This document shows, in pieces, positions 14,711 to 23,071 of a DNA stretch of 32,895 nucleotides. The stretch is from Hyphomicrobiales bacterium (GTDB lineage Bacteria; Pseudomonadota; Alphaproteobacteria; Rhizobiales; Xanthobacteraceae). The position numbers and the translations under genes were made by a program. The DNA is taken from positions 1 through 32,895 of the forward strand of contig JAJPKK010000042.1 in assembly GCA_021323775.1 (NCBI GenBank), read 5' to 3'. Under the pieces are notes generated by a model. The model was not told where the DNA came from and searched no databases. It saw nothing but the letters and a program-made list of their open reading frames with translations. Each line of letters opens with the position of its first letter. Position 1 is the stretch's first letter.

Positions 14711-15012
14711 CCTCGCGCCAGGCGCGCCCCTTGTGGTCGCCCTTTTGCCGTCCGGCGCGCTGTTGCGCGCGCTTGAGCGGCGGCATCAGCGGATGGCGGA
14801 CGAGGGCGGCCACAAAGATCGCGCCCCACAAAATGGCAGGGCGAGGCGCTTTCCAAGCGGCAACTTAAGCCATTACAATGCTTGTCCTTCGTAGGGCGCA
14901 ATAGCCAAAGGCGTCGTACGCCGTTGCACGTCGGCTGTTGCCGACATGCGCCTCTTAATAGCGCGATCTCGGTTTTACCCGAGATCGAGGGTCGGCGGAC
15001 CGCGAGGCAGCC
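14711..15012. other. Gene-free stretch between murI and the Bug receptor
   Basis: No frame here has recognisable protein features. From about 14860 base composition turns less GC-rich. GTAGGGCGCAATAGCC with GGCGTCGTACGCC (14892-14923) resembles a common repeat type, and CGGCTGTTGCCG (14932-14943) is a small palindrome. The strongest element is the hairpin annotated separately at 14964-14987. Confidence 0.5.
14964..14987 (+). promoter_or_regulatory. 9-bp hairpin before the Bug receptor gene
   Basis: CGATCTCGG (14964-14972) and CCGAGATCG (14979-14987) pair perfectly around TTTTAC, ending 25 bases before the ATG at 15013. It could be an operator palindrome or a leader hairpin; the sequence alone does not decide. 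Confidence 0.45.
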
Positions 15013-15990
15013 ATGCAAAACAGCAAGCGATTGGCGTTTTTCACGGCAATCATTTTGTCATTGGCATTTGCAGTTCCATGGACCGGGCATTCGGCCGAAC
15101 TCTGGCCGCAGCGTACGGTGAAGTTCGTGGTGCCGCTCGGACCGGCCAGCGGATCAGATGTGACGGCGCGGCTGCTGGCGGATCAGTTGTCGAGACGGTG
15201 GGGGCAGGCGGTTGTCGTCGAAAATCGCCCTGGCGCCGATGGAGTCGTCGGACTCACGGCTTTCCTCAGCGGGTCCGATGATCACGTGCTGCTCTTCACG
15301 CCGGCCGGCAGTTTTACGGCATATCCATTTCTGCACGAGAAGGTACCCTACAATCTGAATCAGCTGGCGCCGATCGCAAGGGTGACAAATACCCTCATCG
15401 CCGTGACGGTTCCGACCTCCTTGAATGTCAACTCGCTTGCCGAGCTGATGGCCTTTTTGCGCGCGCAGCCCGGCCGCTATCATTGGGCGAGCATTACCGG
15501 CGCCACGGATCTGGTCTTCTCGGGTTTCCTGAAACGCGCCGACCTGAGCATGGTGAGGGTCCCCTATCGCGAGAGCGTCCTCGCCGTGAACGATCTGAGC
15601 GAAGGACGGATTGAGGTGTTCATGTCGGCGCTGGCGACTGTGCTGCCGCAGATCGCGGGCGGCAAAATCAAAGTGCTTGCATTGACCAATCGCGAGCGAG
15701 CGTCCGTCGTCCCGGACGTTCCGACCGTTGCGGAAGCCGGTTACCCGGCGTTGCAATTTGACGGTCTTGTCGGTCTGTTCGCGACCGCCGGAATGCCGGC
15801 CGAGCTGCGCGAGCGAATTGCCGATGATGTGCGAGCTGTTGTTGCGGACCCCGCCGTAGCGGCGAGGATCGCTGCGACTGGACAAATCGTCAGTCCCGGC
15901 ACGCCGGCCGAGCTGGCGAGTTCGATAGAAGAGCAGTTGACGGCTTTCAACGCGATTGCAAAATCTTTGGATCTGCGTTCGAAACGCTGA
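15013..15990 (+). CDS. Bug/TctC-family periplasmic solute receptor
   Basis: The 325-aa tripartite-tricarboxylate-transporter receptor has a Sec signal (cleavage HSA-EL, about residue 28). The mature start, ELWPQRTVKFVVPLGPASGSD, is typical of the family. The VVVENRPGADG motif follows (72-82), and the second domain has LALTNRERASVVPDVPTVAEAGYP, the usual Bug closing signature. Such receptors bind carboxylates or aromatic acids, often without a linked TctAB. GAGGCAG precedes the ATG. The Rieske oxygenase gene lies 231 bases downstream on the same strand, so its ligand may be an aromatic acid; this is inference. Confidence 0.92.
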   Translation: MQNSKRLAFFTAIILSLAFAVPWTGHSAELWPQRTVKFVVPLGPASGSDVTARLLADQLSRRWGQAVVVENRPGADGVVGLTAFLSGSDDHVLLFTPAGSFTAYPFLHEKVPYNLNQLAPIARVTNTLIAVTVPTSLNVNSLAELMAFLRAQPGRYHWASITGATDLVFSGFLKRADLSMVRVPYRESVLAVNDLSEGRIEVFMSALATVLPQIAGGKIKVLALTNRERASVVPDVPTVAEAGYPALQFDGLVGLFATAGMPAELRERIADDVRAVVADPAVAARIAATGQIVSPGTPAELASSIEEQLTAFNAIAKSLDLRSKR

Positions 15991-16073
15991 GGTCATGCTT
16001 GATTTGATAAAGCCTCCTCCTCGCCGTTGCCAGACTGAATCTGCCGTCCTAACGCTGACGCTCATGCCCAAGG

Positions 16074-16187
16074 TGTCATGTCCCGCGAAAGCCGGGCATC
16101 CGGTAACTCCGGGGCGTCGGCAAGAACTGCAGCCGTTCCAAACTGTATCCGCGGTTACAGGATCGCCCGCTTTCGCGGGCGATGACA
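16074..16187. repeat. Inverted repeat of TGTCATxxCCCGC type
   Basis: TGTCATGTCCCGCGAAAGCC (from 16074, reaching the GGTAAC at 16107) is mirrored by the segment 16153-16187 ending GCGGGCGATGACA. The two arms match over about 35 bases with few mismatches. The same element type is at 29015-29092 and 32575-32617. Confidence 0.8.
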
Positions 16188-16221
16188 TCGGTCAGAATCA
16201 AGCGAAGGAACGGAACACTAC

Positions 16222-17502
16222 ATGCTGACGGCCGAACAAAACGAACTGATGACGCGGACCGGCCCGGGCACGCTCATGGGCAATTTGCTGCGGCGCTACT
16301 GGATTCCCATCCTCCTCGTCGAGGAATTGCCGGAAAACGACTGCCCGCCCGTTCGCGTGAAGCTTCTCTCCGAGCGGCTGCTTGCCTGGCGCGACACCCG
16401 TGGTCGCTATGCCCTGACCGATGAATTCTGCGCGCATCGCGGCGCGTCGCTGTGGTTCGGCCGCAACGAAGAGGACGGCCTGCGCTGCGCCTATCACGGC
16501 TGGAAATACGACAACACCGGGGCGTGCGTGGATGTCCCCTCCGAGCCTGAGGAAAGCCGCTTCTGCAGCAAGATCAAGCTGAAATCCTATAGGCTGGTCG
16601 AGAGCGGCGGGATTTTATGGGCTTACATGGGGCCGCCGGAGCTCGAACCGCCGCGACCCGCATTCGAGTGGATCGACCTTCCCCCAGCGCACCGGTACGT
16701 CACCAAGCGCTGGCAGGAATGCAATTACCTGCAGGCGATGGAAGGCGGTCTGGATTCCAGCCATGTCTCCTTCCTCCACAGCGGCGAACTTCATACCGAT
16801 CCGCTGCATCGCGGCACCAAGGGCGCATCCTATCAGCGGGATCGCAGACCGAAGTTCGAAGTCATCGAGTCGGCGGGCGGCCTTAAGATCGGCGCGCGCC
16901 GCAATGCTGAGCCGGGCCACTACTACTGGCGCATCACCCAGTGGATCATGCCGTGGTACACGATGGTGCCGCCCTACGGCGACAATGCGCTCAATGCGCA
17001 TGCCTTCGTGCCGGTCGACGACGAGAATTGTTTCGTCTGGACCTTCACCTATCATCCGACGCGGCCATTGAGTGCAAGCGAACTCGACACCATGCGCCGG
17101 GGCGGCGGCATTCATGTTGAGTTCATTCCCGGCACGTTTCGGCCGATCATCAACAAGGACAACGACTATATGATCGACCGCCGCGCCCAGAAGGCGGGCC
17201 GCACCTACAGCGGCGTCAGCGGCATCGCCATGCAGGATGCCGCCGTGCAGGAAAGCATGGGCCCGATCCAGGACCGCACCAAGGAAAACCTTGTCTCGAC
17301 CGACAATGCGATCATCATGGCGCGCCATCGCCTTCGCCGGGCAGCGCTCGCCCTTGAGAACGGCATGGCCCCGCCGGGGCTGGCGCCGGAAAGCCAGCGC
17401 GTGCGGTCAGCCACCTTTGTGCTTCCGTTCGATGTCCCCTTTGCCGAAGCCAGACGCGAGGAGCTCAAGGCGAGAGCAGGCGTCGCGCATACGTCGATCT
17501 GA
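16222..17502 (+). CDS. Rieske non-haem iron aromatic-ring oxygenase, large subunit
   Basis: The 426-aa protein has an N-terminal Rieske domain with ligands C70-A-H72 and C89-x-x-H92 (CAHRG and CAYHGW). Its C-terminal catalytic domain has iron ligands H181 and H186 in GLDSSHVSFLHSG, and a downstream acidic ligand likely in MQDAAVQESMG. The layout resembles phthalate 4,5-dioxygenase-type oxygenases (alpha subunits without beta partner), which hydroxylate aromatic acids. No dedicated reductase or ferredoxin gene is next to it; the nearest flavoprotein candidates lie 12 kb away. AAGGAA (16204-16209) is the probable RBS. The substrate cannot be read from sequence. It is preceded by a Bug receptor, which hints at uptake and attack of the same acid. 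Confidence 0.93.
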   Translation: MLTAEQNELMTRTGPGTLMGNLLRRYWIPILLVEELPENDCPPVRVKLLSERLLAWRDTRGRYALTDEFCAHRGASLWFGRNEEDGLRCAYHGWKYDNTGACVDVPSEPEESRFCSKIKLKSYRLVESGGILWAYMGPPELEPPRPAFEWIDLPPAHRYVTKRWQECNYLQAMEGGLDSSHVSFLHSGELHTDPLHRGTKGASYQRDRRPKFEVIESAGGLKIGARRNAEPGHYYWRITQWIMPWYTMVPPYGDNALNAHAFVPVDDENCFVWTFTYHPTRPLSASELDTMRRGGGIHVEFIPGTFRPIINKDNDYMIDRRAQKAGRTYSGVSGIAMQDAAVQESMGPIQDRTKENLVSTDNAIIMARHRLRRAALALENGMAPPGLAPESQRVRSATFVLPFDVPFAEARREELKARAGVAHTSI

Positions 17503-17715
17503 GCCGCCACCCTTGCCTCCCTCGGATGCGGGAGGGCATGGTGGGGGCGGAGCGCACTGACTGCCGATCTCTCAGCCCGGCATTGCGGAAAGCAGATTGC
17601 CGCCATTCAAGGCTTCTGATTTGAACCGGCCAGAAGCGAGGCGCGACCAACACGCTGGCTCGTAGTTTCTCTCTCGCCCGGTTGACGGTTCTTCGAATCG
17701 CAATTGGAGGTCTTT

Positions 17716-18789
17716 ATGGGACTGACATCCTCGGTCGGCCGGCGGCACGGACGCGATTCAAGAAATCGCATTGCTGATCAGAAGATTGTTCAAGATTTGC
17801 TCAACCGGATTCCCGCCAGCGCCGGGGGCGCGGGAGGGTCGCTGAACGAGCGGATGGTGGAAGGCATTTGCAGCAACAAGCTTCATTTGGCAATTCTGAA
17901 TTTTCAAAGGAAAAACCTTCCTCCCCAGCTTGCAGATGGCCATGTCGACCCCGGCGGCCGGACCCTCGACGCGATGGAGCGCATGGCAAAAATCAATGAT
18001 TCTTTGATCGCAGCAAACAAAGCTATCGCTGATGCAGCAGAAAGGGCGTCTCGCTACAAGGCCAAAGTCGATCAAGCGGTCGATCAGATGTTGGGCAACG
18101 AGCCCGGCTCGGCGACTTGGACGGTGGACGGATCCGACGCTCCGCTTTCGGGCGCCGTTCCTTTCATGGCTGGCCCTGGAGTCGCGTCGGTTGCGCGGAT
18201 ACCGGTCCCCGGAACAAGCGGACTCGCCGTTGAATTAAGTCCGCGCGGGTTTGTGCCACAAGGCGGCTCAACGTCGACCGTTTTTATTCAGGACGTTACC
18301 GGCAAGAGACATCTCAGGCTTGATTACGGCTACAATGTTAAAACACAAACGATTGACTATCACTGGAACCAGAAAGGCACGTTCAAAACGTTTGGCATCG
18401 CTGATCACACGCCAGTCGGGGCAGCGGGACGGGTCGCCTACAAAGCGGCGAAGTATCTGAAATATGGCGGCCGCATCCTGCTTGTGGTCGGGATTGTGAG
18501 CGACGCGTGGTCAATCGTGAAGTCATCGCAGCCTCTGCGGCGGACAGCCCAGGTCGTTGGCGGATGGGCGGGCGCCTGGGCCGGTTGTGAAGCTGGAGGT
18601 GCGGGGGGCGCCGCAGTTGGGGGCGCTTTGGGGGAGGGCGTTGGCGCCGCACCTGGCGGCATTATCGGGTGCATCGGCGGCGGCATCGGCGGCTATTTTT
18701 TCGGCAGCAAAGTGGGCGGGTTCGTCTACGACTGGGCGGAAAATACGTTCTTTACGCCGTTGCCAGCCGCCGAACAGCCGGAAGAATGA
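17716..18789 (+). CDS. Peptidoglycan-binding-like protein with glycine-zipper membrane tail (toxin-like)
   Basis: The protein has 357 aa. Residues 22-90 resemble a peptidoglycan-binding domain of the type found in secreted effectors (VQDLLN, AILNFQRKNLPP, DGHVDPGGRTLDAME). A helical linker (about 90-128) follows, then a beta-rich middle (TVFIQDVTGKRHLRLDYGYN). The C-terminal part has a hydrophobic helix after Y250 and a long glycine-zipper stretch at 282-335 (GGWAGAWAGC, GGAGGAAVGGALG, GGIIGCIGGGIGG). Glycine zippers of this kind insert into membranes in several pore-forming bacterial toxins. TTGGAGG (17704-17710) is the RBS for the ATG at 17716. There is no Sec signal. The next gene overlaps by four bases. 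Base composition is lower in GC than its neighbours. Function is inferred from layout; I know no exact match. Confidence 0.7.
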   Translation: MGLTSSVGRRHGRDSRNRIADQKIVQDLLNRIPASAGGAGGSLNERMVEGICSNKLHLAILNFQRKNLPPQLADGHVDPGGRTLDAMERMAKINDSLIAANKAIADAAERASRYKAKVDQAVDQMLGNEPGSATWTVDGSDAPLSGAVPFMAGPGVASVARIPVPGTSGLAVELSPRGFVPQGGSTSTVFIQDVTGKRHLRLDYGYNVKTQTIDYHWNQKGTFKTFGIADHTPVGAAGRVAYKAAKYLKYGGRILLVVGIVSDAWSIVKSSQPLRRTAQVVGGWAGAWAGCEAGGAGGAAVGGALGEGVGAAPGGIIGCIGGGIGGYFFGSKVGGFVYDWAENTFFTPLPAAEQPEE

Positions 18790-19487
18790 GCATGCGCGTG
18801 TTCATCACACATGACCCTCCGGGACCACAATGGCAATTGGGATCTCCGTCGCCGGAACTCGGAGCTTTTGCTTTGATCGGCTGGGACAGCGACGAAGTGG
18901 AGGGCGGCGTTCCCGAACGGATTGTCAATGTGCTTGCGGGGAGTCTGGCCGCGTTCGGACGCGTCACGTTTGCATGCTCAACAGTATCTGCGCCCGATAC
19001 GCCGGGTTGGCAGCTGCAGGGTAGCGATTTCATTGCCCGCTATCGCACCCGCTCGGTTCTTGACCGCATTGCGGCGCGATTTTCTGTGCGCGCACCCGGC
19101 GACCTGGTCCTGTTGTCGACCACCCGTGAGCACGCTGTCCGACGCTTGTTCGACGATGCTGGGTATCCCTGGTGGAATCAGGCCCAATTCGCACTGATTT
19201 CTTCGGCTGGCGAACCTTCGCCGGACTTTGACAAGATCGCATTTGATCCCGCTGCATTATTCGAACGCGAATGGTCAGACGGCTTCGGCAGTTTACGGCG
19301 GCTGGGCGTGCAAGCAATCCTTCGTCCAGGCGTGGATGGTGACGTTGCCGGATTGCTGTGCGCATCAAGCGAGCTACGTAACCGCTTCGAAGCGATACTA
19401 TCTCGCTGCGCTGAAAACTTTGGCATGTCTCTCCAATACCTTAGTGAAGCCGAATTCGCCGAGTCGCTGGCCTCGTCAGCTTCCTGA
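18786..19487 (+). CDS. Unknown protein coupled to the glycine-zipper gene (candidate immunity or accessory factor)
   Basis: This 233-aa soluble protein starts at ATG 18786, overlapping the preceding stop by four bases (ATGA), which indicates translational coupling. It starts MSMRVFITHDPPGPQWQLG, has no signal peptide or membrane helix, and contains a Trp/aromatic-rich centre (AGYPWWNQAQFALI). It ends in a helical, acidic segment (SLQYLSEAEFAESLASSAS). I recognise no family. In polymorphic-toxin loci the gene overlapping a toxin is commonly its immunity protein or an adaptor/chaperone. That pairing, not any motif, is the basis for the suggestion. A second ATG at 18792 is possible. Confidence 0.7.
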   Translation: MSMRVFITHDPPGPQWQLGSPSPELGAFALIGWDSDEVEGGVPERIVNVLAGSLAAFGRVTFACSTVSAPDTPGWQLQGSDFIARYRTRSVLDRIAARFSVRAPGDLVLLSTTREHAVRRLFDDAGYPWWNQAQFALISSAGEPSPDFDKIAFDPAALFEREWSDGFGSLRRLGVQAILRPGVDGDVAGLLCASSELRNRFEAILSRCAENFGMSLQYLSEAEFAESLASSAS

Positions 19488-19652
19488 GAATAGTTCATGT
19501 TCATCCATAGCCAGGCGGCGGATGTGCGCCTGGCCGTTCATCTCGGCTGGCCGCAATCCGGTTTGCCGGGGCGCCTGATCTGCGCGCGATGGTCCATTCA
19601 ATACATCCGGCCCACGGCTTCTATGGCGGTTCTCGGTCGAGTGGAATCGCTT

Positions 19653-19746
19653 GTAGGGTGTGGGGCAAAGGCGCGAAGCGCGGGGCCCACCAGCGCTCGG
19701 CCTTCGCGGTCGGGTCGGCACGCTTCGCTTTGCCCACCCTTGCTAC
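19653..19746. repeat. GTAGGGTG repeat between convergent genes
   Basis: GTAGGGTGTGGGGCAAAG with GCGCGAAGCG (19653-19680) and the arm 19718-19746 (GCACGCTTCGCTTTGCCCACCC then TTGCTAC) form an inverted repeat. The right arm overlaps the last codons of the minus-strand esterase gene. It sits between convergent genes and could act as a bidirectional terminator. Confidence 0.7.
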
Positions 19747-21437
19747 GGGTCCGTCACACACGCGAAGCTCGCAGCGTCTTTCGGCGAGCCCTCGCCCCTG
19801 TAGCGCGGCCAGGCCGGATAGCGGCACATCGGCCGGGAAGCGGTGATGGCGAAGGGCGGCTTCGCTTCCTGGGCGACCTGGACAAGCGCGTGCGGAGCGA
19901 CGCCCTGGTCAACCCAGTAATCGATCTCAGCGAGGAGATCGATGCCGCGCGGCAGGGGCGCGCCATCGACGCTGCTGATGCCGGCGCCGCTGTGGCTGGC
20001 GCCCGGCGTGACGTAGAACTGCACAAACTGGTCGACGGCGCTCTGCCCGAGCTTTGCGACGACGCTCTTGTAATATTCCACTCCGGCGAACGGGCTTTGG
20101 GCGAAATCAGACATGTTCTCCTTGAGGATCAGCTTGCCGCCGCGGGCTGCGAAGCGCGAAAGGTCCGGATCCGTCGAATCCATCAAGGCCGAGATGCGCT
20201 CGATGCGCGCCTTGTAATCCTCGGGCCGGAATCGGCGCGGGTCGAGCTTAGGGTCGCCGGCGAGGAAATAGCGCACCGCCCCGGCGCCGAAGAACCAGGC
20301 GCGGCTTTGCTCCGCCGGCGGAGGCAGCGGAAAGACGGGCGGCTTCGGTCCGCTCATCCACGCCACCATGCCGTCCGGCTGATCCTCGCCGCCGTAGTTG
20401 AAGCCCGGGTAGGAGGTGATCCCGTTCGCGAGCGGAAAGGGAAACACGTAACGCTTGCGGATCGTTTCGACGGCGGCGATCTGAGCCTCGTTGAGACAGG
20501 CGTCGTCGTCGCGACCGCCGGCGCAATGCAGTTTTTGCGGATCGAATGTTCCAATGCAGCTCGCGTAACGGCTCACGATGCCATCTGTGAGGCCGTCGCG
20601 GGCGTCGCAGGCCTCCATCACCGCCTTGTGCAAGGTCTTCACCTTGGCGGGGCTGAGCCAGCCCGGGCCCATCAGGGCGATGCCGTTGCGCACGCCGGCA
20701 ACCTGCAATCCAACCCAGTTGATGACGGGCACCACGCTGACAATGCCGTCGAAATCGGCTGGAAAGCGCTGCGCCATGGTCAAACCTTCGCGCCCGCCTT
20801 CGGAGCCGCCGTAGAAATAGATGCGCCGCGGAGGCTCGCCGTAGCGGAGCCGCGCGATTTCGACCGCTACGTCGCGCACTTTCTTGTAGGCTGCGAAGGC
20901 GAAATTCTCGAGCGCCTCGTCATTGAGCGCGAACGCCTGAATTTCGGGGAGTTTCGCATTGTCGTGGCCGGAATCCGTGCCCCAGGTGGCAAAGCCGCGG
21001 GCCACCGGCACCGGGCTGTCGAGCCGCGCATCGCGCAGCGGATCAAGTCCGCTGATGAGCACGCCGTTGAAGCCGCCGCCGCCATATTGCACGGCCTTGC
21101 GGTTCCAGTTGTCCGGCAGGTTGACCTCGAACCGGATCGGCGGCGCGGCCGCGTCGCGCGGAGCGATCTCGCCCAGCACCTTGCAATAGGCGACGCTCGG
21201 CTCAGGGCTCGCCGGCGAGGCCGGCAGGTGTTCGACAGCCGCTGAGGTGACGCTCGCGGGGCCGCTGGGGAGGCCGATCAGCTTCGGCTCAACGCTGCGG
21301 CCCGCGAGCGCCGCGCATGGCGCGGCCGTTTGCGCCGCTGCGGCCGATGAGCCGGCAACGGCTGCGATCAGGGTTATGAAGGCGGCGGCGTTGCGCGAGC
21401 GCCGTGGCGACGGGCCCCTCGTGAGCACGGATTCCAT
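19743..21437 (-). CDS. Tannase/feruloyl esterase family hydrolase
   Basis: The 564-aa alpha/beta-hydrolase has a signal peptide (hydrophobic AAAFITLIAAVAGSSAAAA, cleavage near residue 36). The nucleophile region reads YFYGGSEGGREG (S212), the acid is likely D444 in MSDFAQSP and the base H482 in GASHSGAG. Family members normally carry a CS-D-HC motif, in which a disulphide ties the residues next to Ser and His. Here they are G211-S212 and H482-S483, so both cysteines are absent together. A lid/calcium region (CDARDGLTDGIVSRYASC, 277-294) is present. The RBS GGAGG (about 21448-21452) supports ATG 21437; the frame further upstream only reads through an intergenic repeat. Family members release aromatic acids from esters, but ligand choice here is unknown. 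Confidence 0.9.
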   Translation of the reverse strand: MESVLTRGPSPRRSRNAAAFITLIAAVAGSSAAAAQTAAPCAALAGRSVEPKLIGLPSGPASVTSAAVEHLPASPASPEPSVAYCKVLGEIAPRDAAAPPIRFEVNLPDNWNRKAVQYGGGGFNGVLISGLDPLRDARLDSPVPVARGFATWGTDSGHDNAKLPEIQAFALNDEALENFAFAAYKKVRDVAVEIARLRYGEPPRRIYFYGGSEGGREGLTMAQRFPADFDGIVSVVPVINWVGLQVAGVRNGIALMGPGWLSPAKVKTLHKAVMEACDARDGLTDGIVSRYASCIGTFDPQKLHCAGGRDDDACLNEAQIAAVETIRKRYVFPFPLANGITSYPGFNYGGEDQPDGMVAWMSGPKPPVFPLPPPAEQSRAWFFGAGAVRYFLAGDPKLDPRRFRPEDYKARIERISALMDSTDPDLSRFAARGGKLILKENMSDFAQSPFAGVEYYKSVVAKLGQSAVDQFVQFYVTPGASHSGAGISSVDGAPLPRGIDLLAEIDYWVDQGVAPHALVQVAQEAKPPFAITASRPMCRYPAWPRYRGEGSPKDAASFACVTDP

Positions 21438-21469
21438 TGGCGTTTTCCTCCGATTGTACTCCTCGAGCG

Positions 21470-21600
21470 CGTTCCGGTCATACAGAAGCTTGGCAGGGTG
21501 GGCACTCTTCGACAAGCTCAGAGCGAAGCGTGCACGCCCGCCTCTCCTACGCGCAGGCGGTGGGCGCGGCGCGCATCCTTCGAGAAGCTCAGGAGCGCGG
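21470..21600. repeat. GCAGGGTGGGCACTC repeat copy
   Basis: The block from GTTCCGGTCATA (21474) through GCAGGGTGGGCACTCTTC to GACAAGCTCAGAGCGAAGCG (ending about 21530) matches the block at 30560-30620 over about 65 bases. A second arm, CTTCGAGAAGCTCAGGAGCGCGG (split as CTTCGAGAAGC and TCAGGAGCGCGG), ends near 21601. Confidence 0.8.
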
Positions 21601-21759
21601 CCTTGACCAACCTGCAAGTCACTCCGGGCGATCGAAATTCGCATCAGGCCAAGTGGAATTTATCACAATCGATTCCGATCGGCTTTTTCATTTTGACTTC
21701 ATTGCATGGTAGGCTGGCTGTCTCGTCAAACTTGCAACGTCGTGTCGGAGGGCACCACC

Positions 21760-22755
21760 ATGGCAAACAGTGGTCAGAGCCGTCGGGAATTCGTTGGGAT
21801 GAGCTTGTGTCTGGCCGGTACGGCGGGTCTGGTGACGTCCGCCCTGACGGCCGGCATCTCTGCGGCGCAGTCGCCGCCCCGGCCGATCCGGCGATCGGAG
21901 CGCTATGACGACAGCTTCATCACCGAGCGCAAACCGTTCAAGTGGCCCGGCAACAACACGCTCGCGATCTGGTTCGCGCCCAACGTGGAGGTCTGGCATT
22001 ACGACTCCGCCGCCGGCGTCGGCATCACGCCCAATCCCACCGGCCATGTGCCCGACGTCTTCAACTACGCCTGGCGGGAGTACGGGATGCGGGTCGGCCT
22101 GTGGCGCATCGCCGACATATTCGATGAGGCAGGCGTGAGGGCGACCGTCGCGTTGAATTCGCAGGTCTGCGATGTCTACCCGAAGGCTATCGAGGAAATG
22201 AAGAAGCGCGGCTGGGAGTTCATGGGTCACGGCACCACGAACTCTACCTCGCTCGCGGGCCTCAATCCGGACGCCGAGCGCGACACCATAGCGGGCATCC
22301 TCAAAACCATCGAGCAGGCGACCGGCAAACGGCCGCGCGGATGGCTGGGCTCGGGATTGATCGAGACTTACAACACGCTCGACATCCTCGCCGAAGAGGG
22401 CGTCATCTATTGCGGCGACTGGAACAACGACGACCAGCCCTATCGGATGAAAGTGAAGTCGGGAAAGATGTTCGGCATCCCCTATTGCAACGAGATCAAC
22501 GACATCCCGCTCTACATCCGCAAGGGCTACACGGGCGAACAGTATTTCAGGTCCGTGGTCGACCAGTTCGACGCGCTTTATGCCGACAGCCGCAAGCAAC
22601 CGCGGGTCATGGGCGTTCCGCTGCATCCCATGATCTCTGGCCAGCCCTTGCGGATCAAATATCTTGAGCGCGCTATTGCGCACATGAAGGAGCATCAAGG
22701 CGTCTGGTTTGCGACCGGAGGTGAAATCATCGACGCCTACCAGAGCGCCGCCTGA
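21760..22755 (+). CDS. Tat-exported polysaccharide deacetylase (NodB/PuuE-like)
   Basis: The 331-aa protein begins with a twin-arginine signal, SRREFVG (about 7-13), followed by a hydrophobic region and an AxA-like site near residue 38. The NodB-type barrel follows, with WRIADIFDEAGVRATVALNSQVC as strand 1-2 (split WRIADIFDEAG, VRATVALNSQVC) and MGHGTTNSTSL, which holds the H-x(n) metal-type motif. HPMISGQPLR is near the C-terminus. This arrangement is closer to PuuE/allantoinase-like deacetylases, acting on N-acyl or ureido groups, than to chitin deacetylases. CGGAGG (21746-21751) precedes the ATG; an ATG at 21706 in frame lacks an RBS. The Tat signal suggests it folds with cofactor in the cytoplasm before export. 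Confidence 0.87.
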   Translation: MANSGQSRREFVGMSLCLAGTAGLVTSALTAGISAAQSPPRPIRRSERYDDSFITERKPFKWPGNNTLAIWFAPNVEVWHYDSAAGVGITPNPTGHVPDVFNYAWREYGMRVGLWRIADIFDEAGVRATVALNSQVCDVYPKAIEEMKKRGWEFMGHGTTNSTSLAGLNPDAERDTIAGILKTIEQATGKRPRGWLGSGLIETYNTLDILAEEGVIYCGDWNNDDQPYRMKVKSGKMFGIPYCNEINDIPLYIRKGYTGEQYFRSVVDQFDALYADSRKQPRVMGVPLHPMISGQPLRIKYLERAIAHMKEHQGVWFATGGEIIDAYQSAA

Positions 22756-22785
22756 CGCTGTGGCGTGGCGTCGGTCAAGCCAACG

Positions 22786-22808
22786 GGACCGGCCTTTTGG
22801 CCGGCCCG
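22786..22808 (+). terminator. Hairpin after the deacetylase gene
   Basis: CCGGCC (22789-22794) and GGCCGG (22799-22804) pair around TTTT, extended by flanking GGGA/CCC. It lies about 30 bases after the stop. There is no T-tract after the stem, so intrinsic termination is uncertain. Confidence 0.4.
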
Positions 22809-22910
22809 ATGACGGGCTTCGCGAAACCCATCAACGGCCGGTCATGCGGACATGCCGATGATGGCTTTCGCAAGCGCTCAAACATCCTGCGGGGCTGTGA
22901 ATCTTTTTTC

Positions 22911-23027
22911 GTAGGGTGGGCGCTCTTCGACAGGCTCAGAGCGAAGCGTGCCCGTCGACCCTTGAAAGGCCAAGCGCTGGTGGGCACGGCGCTCCTGAGC
23001 GTGTCGAAGGGGCGCCTTTGCCCACCC
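22911..23027. repeat. GTAGGGTGGGC repeat copy, two-armed
   Basis: GTAGGGTGGGCGCTCTTCGAC with AGGCTCAGAGCGAAGCGTGC (22911-22950), then, after a spacer, GGGCACGGCGCTCCTGAGC with GTGTCGAAG and GCGCCTTTGCCCACCC (22982-23027). The arms resemble each other in inverted orientation. This fills the 316-base gap before the helix-hairpin-helix gene; no coding signal is seen in the remainder. Confidence 0.78.
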
Positions 23028-23071
23028 GGCACGATACTATTCGATCGAAATCCAGCTCTGGTGAGGCGCCT

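Noticed and set aside
14437-15018. Minus-strand frame after murI as a possible gene
   Set aside because: It overlaps murI and repeat-like sequence, has no RBS or domain, and is Arg/Pro/Ala-rich.
19497-21245. 582-codon plus-strand frame over the tannase-like gene
   Set aside because: Antisense to a gene with intact catalytic motifs and a good RBS; its start lies within a repeat.
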